From Bacteroidota bacterium (GTDB lineage Bacteria > Bacteroidota > Bacteroidia > Bacteroidales > Prolixibacteraceae), in assembly GCA_023251435.1 (NCBI GenBank), contig JAHEYU010000016.1:25693-89692 (forward strand): a stretch of DNA of 64,000 nt. Reading direction: 5' to 3'. The position numbers and the translations under genes were made by a program. How positions within the stretch are numbered: the stretch's first letter is position 1; each line of letters opens with the position of its first letter. Below, piece by piece: positions 17,518 to 26,654 of this stretch. The notes under the pieces were generated by a model, which searched no databases, was not told where the DNA came from, and worked only from the letters and a program-made list of their open reading frames with translations.

Positions 17518-18954
17518 TTAAACCTTCGTCAGTTTCCATTTTCCTTTCCTGAAAAAATACCAGGCCGTCAGAGTTAATGCAGTTTCGGCAGCTACAATAG
17601 CGATGGAGATTCCATGAATTTTCATGTCCAAAACAATAGCCAGCAAATAGGCCAATGGTATTTCGAATAACCAAAAACAGAAAAAATTAATCCATGTTGG
17701 AGTAATTGTGTCGCCACTTCCGTTAAAGGCTTGAGTCATCACCATTCCCATTGCATACGAAACAAATCCGATACTTATTATTTGTAAACTAATGGCCCCA
17801 TTGCGAATTACATTTGGATCGTCAATAAACAGACGAATAAAGGATTCAGGAAAAATAATCAAAACTATTCCGACTAGCCCGAGCAAAACCATATTGGCAT
17901 AAGCAGTAATCCACACGGTTCGTTCTGCCCGTTCTGGTTGTTTGGCCCCAAGGTTCTGCCCAACCAAAGTCGATGCGGCATTGCTCAATCCCCACGAAGG
18001 CAGCAACACAAAAACGACAATGCGGATGGCAATGGTGTAACCCGCCATAACTTCCGACCCTAATTCAGCAATAATGCGGTAAAGTGCAATCCAGCTTGAA
18101 GTTGCGATGATGTTTTGCAAAATTCCGCCGGTTGAAAGACGAAGCAACTGAAACATTACTTTTAGTTTTATCCGGAGGTGATGCAGTTCAAGCCTGATGC
18201 GTTTATGTCCTTTAAATAAAAGATAAAACTGGTAACAAACGGCCAGTCCGCGGCCAATCGTCGTGGCAATGGCAGCCCCCATCAATCCAAGTTCAGGAAA
18301 TGGGCCAATACCAAAAATCAGAAGGGGATCGAGAATAATGTTGATCAGGTTTCCAAGCACCAAAACGCGCATCGAAACGGCTGCATCTCCCGAACTTCGG
18401 AACACAGCATTAATGATGAACAACAGCATAATCACCGCGTTTCCGCCAAACATTACTGCCGGATATAAATAACCAGCTTCGGCCATTTCTTCGGAAGCGC
18501 CCATCAGCAAAAGGAATTCCTTGGCATAAATAACTCCGGGAATGGAAATCAGAACGGAAACGATTAACCCGGAAATGATCGCCTGAAAGGCTACTGTCCC
18601 GGCTTTTCCAGTCTTTTTTTCACCCACACGGCGGGCTACCAAAGCGGTAGTTGCTGTACTCAATCCCATTCCAATGGCATAAACAATCGTCATGCTCGAT
18701 TCGGTGATTCCGACAGTTGCAACGGCATCTGCACCTAGTTTGGATACAAAAAATATATCGACCACCGCAAATATCGATTCCATGATCATCTCCAAAACCA
18801 TTGGAATAGAGAGAATGAGCAGCGCTTTTCCAATGCTGTCGCTGGTGAAATCGCGATCGCTTCCGGCGATTGATTCTTTTATGTCGGACCAAAACGACTT
18901 AAGTCGAATGGATTTTATCTGTCCAAATAATGAGTTGGTTTTTTTACCAATCAT
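17518..18954 (-). CDS. MATE family multidrug/sodium antiporter
   Basis: From the ATG at 18954 the product is 478 residues. An upstream TTG at 19020 would add 22 residues but is less likely. About twelve membrane segments are arranged as two MatE repeats. SIGKALLILSIPMVLEMIME opens the first repeat, and VARRVGEKKTGKAGTVAFQA and VGQNLGAKQPERAERTVW are the equivalent family loops in the two halves. MATE proteins expel cationic drugs or metabolites against a Na+ or H+ gradient; the substrate here is unknown. A divergent TAnnTTTG element (19098-19105) lies upstream. Confidence 0.9.
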   Translation of the reverse strand: MIGKKTNSLFGQIKSIRLKSFWSDIKESIAGSDRDFTSDSIGKALLILSIPMVLEMIMESIFAVVDIFFVSKLGADAVATVGITESSMTIVYAIGMGLSTATTALVARRVGEKKTGKAGTVAFQAIISGLIVSVLISIPGVIYAKEFLLLMGASEEMAEAGYLYPAVMFGGNAVIMLLFIINAVFRSSGDAAVSMRVLVLGNLINIILDPLLIFGIGPFPELGLMGAAIATTIGRGLAVCYQFYLLFKGHKRIRLELHHLRIKLKVMFQLLRLSTGGILQNIIATSSWIALYRIIAELGSEVMAGYTIAIRIVVFVLLPSWGLSNAASTLVGQNLGAKQPERAERTVWITAYANMVLLGLVGIVLIIFPESFIRLFIDDPNVIRNGAISLQIISIGFVSYAMGMVMTQAFNGSGDTITPTWINFFCFWLFEIPLAYLLAIVLDMKIHGISIAIVAAETALTLTAWYFFRKGKWKLTKV

Positions 18955-19097
18955 GATAAAATGAATTAATTGAGAAATAAAAGATTGGGTAATTAAAATT
19001 GAATCCGCTTTCTTGTTCAAAGAAATTAGAATATTGCGGAATAACAGACCGCCGGAATTGAAGTGAGTTTCATAATTCGGTCTTTTTTGATTTGTTG

Positions 19098-19128
19098 CAA
19101 ATGTAAGGAATTTTATATTTTATTTTTG
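19098..19128. promoter_or_regulatory. Divergent putative promoters for the MATE and lipoprotein genes
   Basis: The minus strand carries TACATTTG (19098-19105), pointing toward the MATE gene. The plus strand carries TATTTTTG (19121-19128), pointing toward the lipoprotein, 41 bp before its start. Both match TAnnTTTG. Confidence 0.45.
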
Positions 19129-19169
19129 AACCAGTTAATGATAAAAATGTTTCAGTTTAAAAAATTGTA

Positions 19170-19973
19170 ATGAAGCTCACACGTCTATTCTTTGCCATCG
19201 CGATGGTTTTTGTTTTTTCTTCCTGCGGAAATGATCCAAACCAACTTTCAGTAATTAATTCGAAATCGTTTCATGAAACGCAAATTCAGCTTCAATTGCA
19301 GCCTGTGGAACCTTTGTTTGCCTTGGATTCATTAAGCGGAGATTCTATTCTGAAAACAGAACAGCACTTTGTGATCGATCAACTTGACGAAATGCTTTCG
19401 ATGACTGAAAACATTCGCAAATCGGGTTCCGATAGTATTTGGATTTCTTTGCTGCAGAAGTGGAATGATTTTAATACAATTATCGTTAGCCAGACTAATT
19501 CGTCAACCTACAAAATGTTTCCTGAAGTAATTCAGAAATGGGTTGAACTGAATATCGCGTTGGTCAAACTTTCAGGAGAAGTGAGGTTTGGCGATGCAAT
19601 CGGGAAGATAATCAGTGGGACTGAAAATATATTTATTCCGGAGAAACTGCTAAAATCGGTTTTTTACACGCATATTGACGATAAGATTTTTATCAACCTT
19701 ATAGGCTCTTCGTCGATTGAATATCAGCATACAACCGGTGGGAATGTCAGATTTATTCAGGAAACAAAATATCCGGAAAGCGATGAAATGACCTTGAAAA
19801 GTGAATGCAGCGATAAACGCTTTGTTGAAATCTTTATTCGGATTCCTTCGTGGGCAGTAAATCCAACGGTTACTTATGGCAATGTGAAATATGTTGCCCG
19901 ACCCGGTGAATACACTCAGATTTCGAGAAAATGGAAAACAGGTGATGAGATAAGGGTTGCGCTGAAAAATTAA
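19170..19973 (+). CDS. Lipoprotein with a GH127-like C-terminal beta domain
   Basis: 267 residues. The N-terminus ends in VFSSCG, a lipobox with Cys near residue 19, so the protein is anchored in a membrane, probably facing the periplasm or surface. The middle (about 25-165) is helical and unrecognised. The last 70 residues, with FIRIPSWAVNPTVTYG and PGEYTQISRKWKTGDEI, resemble the C-terminal beta-sandwich that closes GH127 beta-L-arabinofuranosidases. The catalytic (alpha/alpha)6 barrel and its cysteine and glutamate residues are absent. It is therefore unlikely to be a glycosidase and may bind carbohydrate or protein. It stands alone, convergent with the VOC gene. Confidence 0.65.
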   Translation: MKLTRLFFAIAMVFVFSSCGNDPNQLSVINSKSFHETQIQLQLQPVEPLFALDSLSGDSILKTEQHFVIDQLDEMLSMTENIRKSGSDSIWISLLQKWNDFNTIIVSQTNSSTYKMFPEVIQKWVELNIALVKLSGEVRFGDAIGKIISGTENIFIPEKLLKSVFYTHIDDKIFINLIGSSSIEYQHTTGGNVRFIQETKYPESDEMTLKSECSDKRFVEIFIRIPSWAVNPTVTYGNVKYVARPGEYTQISRKWKTGDEIRVALKN

Positions 19974-19992
19974 AAAATAGAATTGCAATTTG

Positions 19993-20023
19993 CTGCTGGC
20001 TGAAATAATTTTTGCCAGCAGCC
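19993..20023. terminator. Hairpin between convergent genes
   Basis: GCTGCTGGC at 19993-20001 pairs with GCCAGCAGC at 20015-20023 between the lipoprotein and VOC genes, which converge. The T run lies inside the loop, so terminator function is uncertain. Confidence 0.4.
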
Positions 20024-20043
20024 AGTAGCCAGAAGCCCTTCAT

Positions 20044-20433
20044 TTATTCCATCGAATGCAGCGAAATATGGTTTCCTTCGGTATCTTCAAAAACTGCATA
20101 ATATCCAAATTCGTCGTTGATTTGGGTTTTTGGGAGAATAATTTCTCCACCGGCAGCAATTACCCGTTTTAAAACAGTCATCAAATCTTTGCCGCCATTC
20201 AGGTAAACTTTTGTTCCTAGTGCAGTTGGCACAAATCCATCGCCTTGAACAATTGCTCCGCCGACACCCTGCGAGTCAGGATCCATTGGCAAAAAACCCA
20301 TTCTCAACGGTCCCATCATCATTTCATGCATTTCATAGTCGTAAATGCGGGAATAAAATTCCTTCGCACGATCGAAATTCAGCACCGGAATTTCAACCCA
20401 ATTGATTGAATTTGTCATCTTTTCCATGGTCAT
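20044..20433 (-). CDS. VOC (glyoxalase/bleomycin-resistance-like) domain protein
   Basis: 129 residues; an alternative ATG five codons downstream (MTNSINW) gives a more typical start. The single vicinal-oxygen-chelate module shows WVEIPVLNFDRAKEFYSRIY at the start and FGYYAVFEDTEGNHISLHS at the end, where the glutamate/histidine metal-ligand positions fall in the superfamily. Bacteroidota have many such stand-alone proteins, close to the glyoxalase CFP-30 group, with unknown substrates. Confidence 0.85.
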   Translation of the reverse strand: MTMEKMTNSINWVEIPVLNFDRAKEFYSRIYDYEMHEMMMGPLRMGFLPMDPDSQGVGGAIVQGDGFVPTALGTKVYLNGGKDLMTVLKRVIAAGGEIILPKTQINDEFGYYAVFEDTEGNHISLHSME

Positions 20434-20498
20434 TGATTTTAAAATGTAAGCTTGATAACAATTACGTGGTCGCCTTGGTTTTGTTCATCCTAAATTAC

Positions 20499-20607
20499 TC
20501 AATGTCATAAAAGTTATTCAATTGTCATTTTGGTAGTCATTCTGTTGTCATTTTCTGACAACAGAATGACCACAACTGGCTGACGCAAAATGCCAAACAG
20601 GTATGCA
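20499..20607 (+). repeat. Dispersed GTCATT hairpin repeat, copy 1
   Basis: About 109 bp shared with 40943-41058 in the same orientation. It contains a perfect 14-bp hairpin, GTCATTCTGTTGTC (20536-20549), a 7-nt loop, and GACAACAGAATGAC (20557-20570), then a shared GCAAAATGCCAAA block. It lies upstream of surE. Confidence 0.8.
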
Positions 20608-20661
20608 AGCGGACAATCATATAAAATATTCATTGAGAAGTTTTTTTCAGGTACATTCATT

Positions 20662-20669
20662 TATCTTTG
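20662..20669 (+). promoter_or_regulatory. Putative -7 element for surE
   Basis: TATCTTTG, an exact TAnnTTTG match, 25 bp before the surE start, just after the dispersed repeat. A TTGA near 20632 could be the -33 element. Confidence 0.55.
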
Positions 20670-20693
20670 TGAGCAATCAAAAAAAAGCAAGCT

Positions 20694-21455
20694 ATGAGCG
20701 AAAGGCCCCTAATTTTAATAACCAACGACGATGGCATTACGGCAAAAGGAATCACCGAACTGACAGAAGTGATGCGCCTTTTTGGCGATGTGGTAGTGGT
20801 TGCTCCCGATAGTCACAGGTCGGGAATGTCGAATGCCATCACGGTCGATCAACCCATTCGTGTGACCAAAACGGTTGACGAAGAAGGGTATCAGGTTTAT
20901 AAATGTACCGGCACTCCGGTCGATTGTGTTAAGCTGGCATTCAATCAGTTGCTCGATCGGGATCCTGATTTTGTGGTTTCAGGAATCAATCATGGCTCAA
21001 ATTCATCCATCAGTGTAGTTTATTCGGGTACAATGGGCGGCGCTTTGGAAGGTTGCATTCATGGCATTCCATCGATAGGTTTTTCACTGAACGACTATGA
21101 TCACGAAGCAGATTTTTCGCGCGCGAAAATATATGTAGCCCGCGTATTTCAGCAGGTTGCCGAAAACGGACTTCCGCCATTTGTTTGCCTGAATGTGAAC
21201 ATTCCGAAAGGCGAAATCAAAGGAATTCAGGTCTGCCGCCAAACTTCAGGAAAATGGGTGGAAGAATTCGACAGACGCACAGACCCGCACAAACGTGAAT
21301 ATTTTTGGATGGCCGGATATTTCAAAAATTTTGAGGTTGATGTGGCCGAAACCGATATTACTGCGCTTGAAAACGGCTACGTTTCGATAGTGCCTGTAAA
21401 TGCAGATATGACTTGTTATCAGACTTTTGAGAGCATGAAAAGCTGGAGATTTTAA
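20694..21455 (+). CDS. surE: 5'/3'-nucleotidase SurE
   Basis: 253 residues of the SurE family, which dephosphorylates nucleoside monophosphates and is linked to stationary-phase survival. The N-terminal metal site is the typical TNDDGITAKGI (near 10-20). VVVVAPDSHRSGMSNAIT, then CTGTPVDCVKLA, and SGINHGSN (near 97-104) complete the conserved core; the last supplies the Asn metal ligand. The length is normal for the family. A 100-residue membrane protein starts one base after the stop and lpxB follows; surE next to lpxB is a familiar Bacteroidota arrangement. Confidence 0.95.
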   Translation: MSERPLILITNDDGITAKGITELTEVMRLFGDVVVVAPDSHRSGMSNAITVDQPIRVTKTVDEEGYQVYKCTGTPVDCVKLAFNQLLDRDPDFVVSGINHGSNSSISVVYSGTMGGALEGCIHGIPSIGFSLNDYDHEADFSRAKIYVARVFQQVAENGLPPFVCLNVNIPKGEIKGIQVCRQTSGKWVEEFDRRTDPHKREYFWMAGYFKNFEVDVAETDITALENGYVSIVPVNADMTCYQTFESMKSWRF

Positions 21456-21456
21456 T

Positions 21457-21759
21457 ATGACTATTCGCAAACGAAACCGCTTCGATCGTCTTCCAATAGG
21501 TTGGATAATCGGAACCTTCCTGCCTCTGATCATCTTTTTTATTACCTATCAGGTGAAATACAGCGAAATGGAATTTTCTGCTTTTCTGCGGAGTATGTGG
21601 GATTTGAAAGTTCTGCTAAAATTGCTAAGCATTTGTGTATTCCCTAATCTTGGCATTTTTATGCTGTTCTACAGGCTGAAATACGATATGGCTGCCCGGG
21701 GTGTTATACTGGCGACATTTATGTACGCGTTTCTGGTGCTGATTTCTAAATTAATTTGA
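21457..21759 (+). CDS. Small membrane protein between surE and lpxB
   Basis: 100 residues with three hydrophobic segments (near 15-33, 49-68 and 78-98) and a basic N-terminus. I do not recognise a named domain. The start codon lies one base after the surE stop, so the genes are co-transcribed. The position between surE and lpxB, and the size, fit the short hypothetical often found here in Bacteroidota, but no function is known. Confidence 0.8.
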   Translation: MTIRKRNRFDRLPIGWIIGTFLPLIIFFITYQVKYSEMEFSAFLRSMWDLKVLLKLLSICVFPNLGIFMLFYRLKYDMAARGVILATFMYAFLVLISKLI

Positions 21760-21768
21760 AGAAAAAAA

Positions 21769-21832
21769 TAATCAATAATCAATAATCAATAATCAATAAT
21801 CAATATCCAATAACCAATATCCAATATATAAA
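21769..21832 (+). repeat. AATCAAT-type short tandem repeat
   Basis: Roughly six copies of a 7-bp unit ATCAATA, followed by degenerate CCAATATCCAAT units, lie between the small membrane protein and lpxB. Such tracts can vary in length by slippage. Confidence 0.8.
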
Positions 21833-21883
21833 ACCTTCGCAACCCGAACAGACTTTGAACTTTGAACATGAAACTTGGAACTT

Positions 21884-23011
21884 ATGAAGTATTACGTTTT
21901 AGCTGGTGAAGCTTCGGGCGATTTACATGCCTCCAACCTGATCAGAGAAATCAGTTTGATTGATCCTCAGGCTGAATTTCGCGGATTTGGCGGCGAACTG
22001 ATGGAACAGGCCGGAATGACTGTACTGAAACATTACCGACAACTGGCATTCATGGGACTTGTGCCAGTGATTATGAATATCCGGACCATTCAAAAAAACT
22101 TCCGGTTTTGTGAGCAGGATATGCTGAAGTTTAAGCCTGATGTTCTGATTCTGGTTGATTACCCGGGCTTTAACCTCCGGATGGCCAGATTTGCAAAAGA
22201 ACACGGAATACGCACCTTTTACTACATTTCGCCCAAAGTGTGGGCCTGGAAAGAAAAGCGGGTTCACCGGATTATTGCCAATGTCGATGAGATGTTTACC
22301 ATTTTGCCTTTCGAAACCGAATTCTACAAAAAATACAATTATCCGGTTAATTACGTTGGAAACCCACTGCTGGATGCGATTCTGCAAAAGAAAACGGAAC
22401 CTGATTTTCCCGGGTTTTGGACTGAAAATAACTTACCGGAGAAACAAATATTGGCTATTTTGCCTGGCAGCCGAAAAGGAGAAATCAGTGTTTTATTGCC
22501 AACAATGCTCGAAGCTGCTGCTCATTTTCCTGAATTTCAATGCATAATAGCCGGAGCGCCCAACATGGGAATTGAATTTTACCAGCCGTTTATGAAAGGC
22601 AGTAAAGTGCCTGTCCTCTGGGGGAAAACTTATGAAATACTCATTCACAGTCGTGTAGCCATTGTTTCATCGGGCACGGCCACGCTCGAAACTGCTATTT
22701 TAAATGTTCCGCAGGTGGTGGTTTATCAGCTCACGCCCAACTGGTTATTTACACTGCTGAAGAAATTTTTCCTGAAAACAAAGTGGGTTTCGCTGGTGAA
22801 TATTATCATGAATAAGGAAGCCGTTTCTGAATTAATTCAGTCGGACTTTATCTTGAAAAATGTAATCAGCGAGTTGAATAAAATTGTACACGATCCTGAG
22901 AATGAAAAACGAATGTTGGACGATTACCGTGAAATGATGATTCTGCTTGGTGAATCAGGAGCGTCGAAGAGGGCGGCAGGGTTAATGGTGGGGAAGTTGA
23001 AGGCAATATAA
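21884..23011 (+). CDS. lpxB: Lipid-A-disaccharide synthase
   Basis: 375 residues from the ATG at 21884; a TTG three codons earlier is less likely. This is a GT19 glycosyltransferase joining UDP-2,3-diacylglucosamine and lipid X to form lipid A disaccharide 1-phosphate at the inner membrane. Family marks are GEASGDLHASNLIRE (near 7-21), FMGLVPV, VDYPGFNLRMA, YYISPKVWAWKEKR, VGNPLLD, and the C-terminal ILPGSRKGEI and SSGTATLE regions. The length is standard. It belongs to the surE operon. Confidence 0.95.
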   Translation: MKYYVLAGEASGDLHASNLIREISLIDPQAEFRGFGGELMEQAGMTVLKHYRQLAFMGLVPVIMNIRTIQKNFRFCEQDMLKFKPDVLILVDYPGFNLRMARFAKEHGIRTFYYISPKVWAWKEKRVHRIIANVDEMFTILPFETEFYKKYNYPVNYVGNPLLDAILQKKTEPDFPGFWTENNLPEKQILAILPGSRKGEISVLLPTMLEAAAHFPEFQCIIAGAPNMGIEFYQPFMKGSKVPVLWGKTYEILIHSRVAIVSSGTATLETAILNVPQVVVYQLTPNWLFTLLKKFFLKTKWVSLVNIIMNKEAVSELIQSDFILKNVISELNKIVHDPENEKRMLDDYREMMILLGESGASKRAAGLMVGKLKAI

Positions 23012-23203
23012 AATGTAACAACCCACTTTTTAATGTAACTGAATTCAGTAGCATTAAAAATCAGGTGATAGTGAAGATTCGCAGTAAATTAAATAATCGT
23101 CCTGTAATAAGTGAAATTGTTAACTTGTGTTTTAACTGTGGCGAATTCGCCATAATTGAAATAGGTTTAATCAATAATTTTCTAATAAAAGTAAAACCTA
23201 AAA

Positions 23204-24028
23204 ATGGGTAAGGCAAAAAAAATAATTGTTGAAAAACTTGAAATATCGGTTTTTTCAAAAGAAGAGGCGGAATATATCTCTTTAACTGACATGGCCAGAT
23301 ATCGGGATGCTGAGAGAACCAACTATATTATTCAAAACTGGATGAGAACACGCAATGCAATTGAATTTTGCGGATTGTGGGAACAAATGAACAATTCTGG
23401 TTTTAAAAGCATCGAATTCGATGCTTTTAAAAATGAAGCAGGTTTGAATAGCTTTGCACTGACACCCCAAAGATGGATAGAAGCAACCAATGCAATTGGT
23501 CTAATTTCCAAATCAGGTCGTTATGGCGGAACCTTTGCACACAAAGACATTGCTTTCGAGTTTGCAACCTGGTTAAGCACTCCCTTTAAGTTTTACCTAA
23601 TCAAAGAATTTCAACGGTTAAAAGATGATGAAAACGACCGGTTAAAACTAGAATGGAATTTTCAACGAGCATTGGCCAAAGTCAACTATCACATTCATAC
23701 CGATGCCATAAAGGAAAACCTGATACCTGCTGAAATTTCCAAAAAGCAAATCAGTTTTGTGTATGCCAACGAAGCAGATTTGCTTAACGTGGCTTTGTTT
23801 GGAACTACTGCATTGGAATGGAGAAATGCAAATCAGGACAAAGAAGGAAACATGCGCGATTACGCCAATATTGAACAATTGGTTGTTCTTTCAAATATGG
23901 AAAGCATTAATGCTGTTTTTATCCGACAGGGGTTATCGCAATCGGAACGTTTGGTTCAGTTAAATAAAATCGCAATCACTCAAATGACTTCATTGATGAA
24001 TAGCTCACAAGTGAAAAAGCTCAAGTAA
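23204..24028 (+). CDS. KilA-N domain protein
   Basis: 274 residues. The KilA-N DNA-binding domain spans about 15-130: ISLTDMARYRD, IIQNWMRTRNAIEFCGLWE, then IEFDAFKNEAGLNSFALTPQRWIEATNAIGL and AHKDIAFEFATWLSTPFKFYLIKEFQRL. The rest is helical. KilA-N proteins are typical of phages, plasmids and islands. The gene sits between lpxB and gldFG, which otherwise look like core genes, so it is probably an acquired insert. A perfect 32-bp palindrome lies within it (23401-23432). The regulatory target is unknown. Confidence 0.88.
   Translation: MGKAKKIIVEKLEISVFSKEEAEYISLTDMARYRDAERTNYIIQNWMRTRNAIEFCGLWEQMNNSGFKSIEFDAFKNEAGLNSFALTPQRWIEATNAIGLISKSGRYGGTFAHKDIAFEFATWLSTPFKFYLIKEFQRLKDDENDRLKLEWNFQRALAKVNYHIHTDAIKENLIPAEISKKQISFVYANEADLLNVALFGTTALEWRNANQDKEGNMRDYANIEQLVVLSNMESINAVFIRQGLSQSERLVQLNKIAITQMTSLMNSSQVKKLK
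23401..23432. repeat. Perfect 32-bp palindrome inside the KilA-N coding region
   Basis: Two 16-bp arms (TTTTAAAAGCATCGAA and its exact reverse complement) meet with no spacer at a GAATTC centre. The bases code for the conserved FKSIEFDAFK part of the KilA-N domain. Confidence 0.95.
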
Positions 24029-24034
24029 AATACT

Positions 24035-26446
24035 ATGTTCAGTCTCTTAAAAAAAGAAATTACCAGTTTTTTCGGATCGCTCACAGGATATGTGGTGGTT
24101 TTCGTATTCTTGCTGGCTACCAGTTTGTTTCTGTGGGTTTTCCCCGGAAATTACAATATTTTGGAGGGCGGGTATGCTTCGCTCGATGGTTTGTTTTCGC
24201 TGGCACCGTGGGTTTACCTGTTTTTGGTTCCGGCAGTAACCATGCGGTTGTTTGCCGAAGAGAAACGACTGGGAACCATGGAAGTTTTGCTCACCCGGCC
24301 ACTTTCTGTTTTCAGGATTGTACTTGCCAAATATCTGGCAGGCTTGCTGTTGGTAACGATTTCGTTGCTGCCTACTTTGGTTTATTTTTTCTCGGTGTAC
24401 TCACTCGGAAATCCGGTTGGAAGCATTGATACCGGCGGAACCTGGGGCGCTTTTATCGGTTTGTTTTTTTTGGCTGCCATTTATGTCGCGATTGGCTTGT
24501 TCGCATCGGCACTCACCGATAACCAGATTTTTTCTTTTATCCTCGCCATAGGGCTTTCATTTCTGGCTTATCTTGGCTTCGATCTGGTTGGTTCCATGCA
24601 GCTTCCGTCAGCCATTCAGCAACTAATCATTGGTTTCGGGATCAACGAACATTACAATTCCATTAGTCGGGGAGTGGTCGATTCGCGCGATCTGGTTTAT
24701 TTCCTGACGACCATTTTTCTTTTTCTTTTCCTGACAAGCCGGATTATTCATTTTCACAAAATGAATTTCAGTAGAGAATTGAAACTGGGAGCTTTGGCGG
24801 TTATAGCTGTTATTTTTGTCAGTATCGTGTCAGGACAACTATTTTTTCGCCTCGATCTGACCGCCGAAAAAAGATATTCAATCACCACTGTTTCGAAAAA
24901 TCTGGTAAAGGAACTTGACAAACCGATCAATATCACTCTTTATCTTGAAGGTGAGTTGAATGCCAGTTTTCGCAAGTTTCAGAAATCTATTATCGAAAAA
25001 ATTGCCGATTACAATGCATATTCCTCGCAACTGATTAATCTGACGATTTTTGACCCGTACGAAATAGCCGATGTAAGCAGACGCGATAAACTCTTTGCAG
25101 AGCTTGTTGCAAAAGGACTTCAGCCAACTAACATTCATCAGAATACCAAACAGGGAACGACTACCCGGCTAATTTTTCCGGGAGCGCTTGTCGAATATGG
25201 AGAACGGAAAATGAGCGTTAATTTGCTGAAAAACAACGCCGCCCTGCATTACGAAGTGAATCTGAACAATTCGATTGAAAGTCTTGAATACGAGTTTACT
25301 GCCGCCTTTTCGGAATTGCTGAACACTGAAAAACAAACGGTTGCTTTTCTGCAGGGGCAGGGTGAATTGAACGAATACGAAACCCATGATTTTGCAGAAG
25401 CATTGGCCGAAAAATATACCGTTTCGCAAGTTTCGGCTCAACAGCTAAATACAAAAGGTACACCGATAAAAACCCTGATTGTAGCCAATCCGACTCAGCC
25501 ATTTACAGAAACTGACAAGTTTTATATCGATCAGTATTTGATGAACGGTGGCCGGATAATGTGGCTGATCGATCCGGTTTCGGTGAGTCTCGATAGTTTG
25601 AGTACCGGAACAACCACGCTGGCATTCCCACAAAATCTGAACCTCGATGATCAACTTTTCAGATATGGTATCCGCCTCAATTCCAATATGATTCAGGATG
25701 CTGAATGTTTGAGGATTTTGGTGAATACTGCTCCGGCAGGAACACCGGCAAAATTCACTCCGGCTCCCTGGTATTTTTCGCCGTTGCTAAGTCCTTCCGA
25801 AAATCATGTAATCAGCCGGAACATGAACCGCGTAAAGGCCGAATTTGTAAGTTCGATTGATACAGTAGGCAAACAGGAGCAAATGCGCAAAACAGTTATT
25901 CTGGCAACGTCGCCTTATTCGCTGGTAGCCAATACACCCATGGAAATAAGCCTTGCAAGCATCAACAATCCGCCCGACCGCAGGCTTTTTAACCAACCTT
26001 CGCAGCCGGTCGGCATTTTGCTCGAAGGAACTTTCACTTCAGTTTTTAAGAATCGCATGGTTGATTCGTTTGGAGCAAAATCTTCAGAAATAAAAACAGA
26101 GAGCGAACCCACGAAAATGATTGTTTTCTCAGACGGAAATATGATTGCCAATCAGTACCGATTTGTGGGAGGTGTGCCCGAATTTATGGAGTTGGGTTAC
26201 GACCGTACTTCGAAACAAACTTTCGGGAACAAAGCTTTTTTGATGAATGCGGTAAATTATCTTTGCGACGATCGGGGATTAATGGAGTTGCGGTCGCGTA
26301 ATTTCCAGATCCGACTGCTCGATAAAGTCAGGCTTCAGGAAGAAAAAACTTTCTGGCAAATGATTAATGTATTGGTTCCATTGGTCTTAATTGCCTTATT
26401 TGGCGCAGTATATATTTTTGTTCGTAACCGGAAATACAGGCATTAA
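24035..26446 (+). CDS. gldFG: Fused GldF-GldG ABC transporter permease and substrate-binding-like protein
   Basis: 803 residues made of two proteins that are usually separate. Residues 1-240 or so are the GldF permease: six membrane segments with VTMRLFAEEKRLGTMEVLLTRP, the ABC-2 loop. Residues from about 245 on are GldG: a membrane anchor (LGALAVIAVIFVSIVSG), RLDLTAEKRYSIT, then a soluble domain with F-L-Q-G-Q-G-E-L near 440 and a C-terminal membrane segment (about 778-797). In gliding Bacteroidota these work with the ATPase GldA and are needed for gliding or surface export; homologues also occur in non-gliding species. No gldA is in the window. Confidence 0.9.
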   Translation: MFSLLKKEITSFFGSLTGYVVVFVFLLATSLFLWVFPGNYNILEGGYASLDGLFSLAPWVYLFLVPAVTMRLFAEEKRLGTMEVLLTRPLSVFRIVLAKYLAGLLLVTISLLPTLVYFFSVYSLGNPVGSIDTGGTWGAFIGLFFLAAIYVAIGLFASALTDNQIFSFILAIGLSFLAYLGFDLVGSMQLPSAIQQLIIGFGINEHYNSISRGVVDSRDLVYFLTTIFLFLFLTSRIIHFHKMNFSRELKLGALAVIAVIFVSIVSGQLFFRLDLTAEKRYSITTVSKNLVKELDKPINITLYLEGELNASFRKFQKSIIEKIADYNAYSSQLINLTIFDPYEIADVSRRDKLFAELVAKGLQPTNIHQNTKQGTTTRLIFPGALVEYGERKMSVNLLKNNAALHYEVNLNNSIESLEYEFTAAFSELLNTEKQTVAFLQGQGELNEYETHDFAEALAEKYTVSQVSAQQLNTKGTPIKTLIVANPTQPFTETDKFYIDQYLMNGGRIMWLIDPVSVSLDSLSTGTTTLAFPQNLNLDDQLFRYGIRLNSNMIQDAECLRILVNTAPAGTPAKFTPAPWYFSPLLSPSENHVISRNMNRVKAEFVSSIDTVGKQEQMRKTVILATSPYSLVANTPMEISLASINNPPDRRLFNQPSQPVGILLEGTFTSVFKNRMVDSFGAKSSEIKTESEPTKMIVFSDGNMIANQYRFVGGVPEFMELGYDRTSKQTFGNKAFLMNAVNYLCDDRGLMELRSRNFQIRLLDKVRLQEEKTFWQMINVLVPLVLIALFGAVYIFVRNRKYRH

Positions 26447-26654
26447 TTTTATCCATAAAGAACGCAAACGTATTGGTTGATTGGTATTTGCGTTTGTTAT
26501 CAAACATGTTTGTTTCTTTTGTATAAAATGTTGAACGATCAATAGGTAAGAAAAATCAAAGTTTGTATATTCGTAAGCTTCACATTGAAAAGCTGTGAAG
26601 CTCATTTCAAGGCAAATAATTTAAATAGAATATAAAACTCTAAAAAAATAACTA

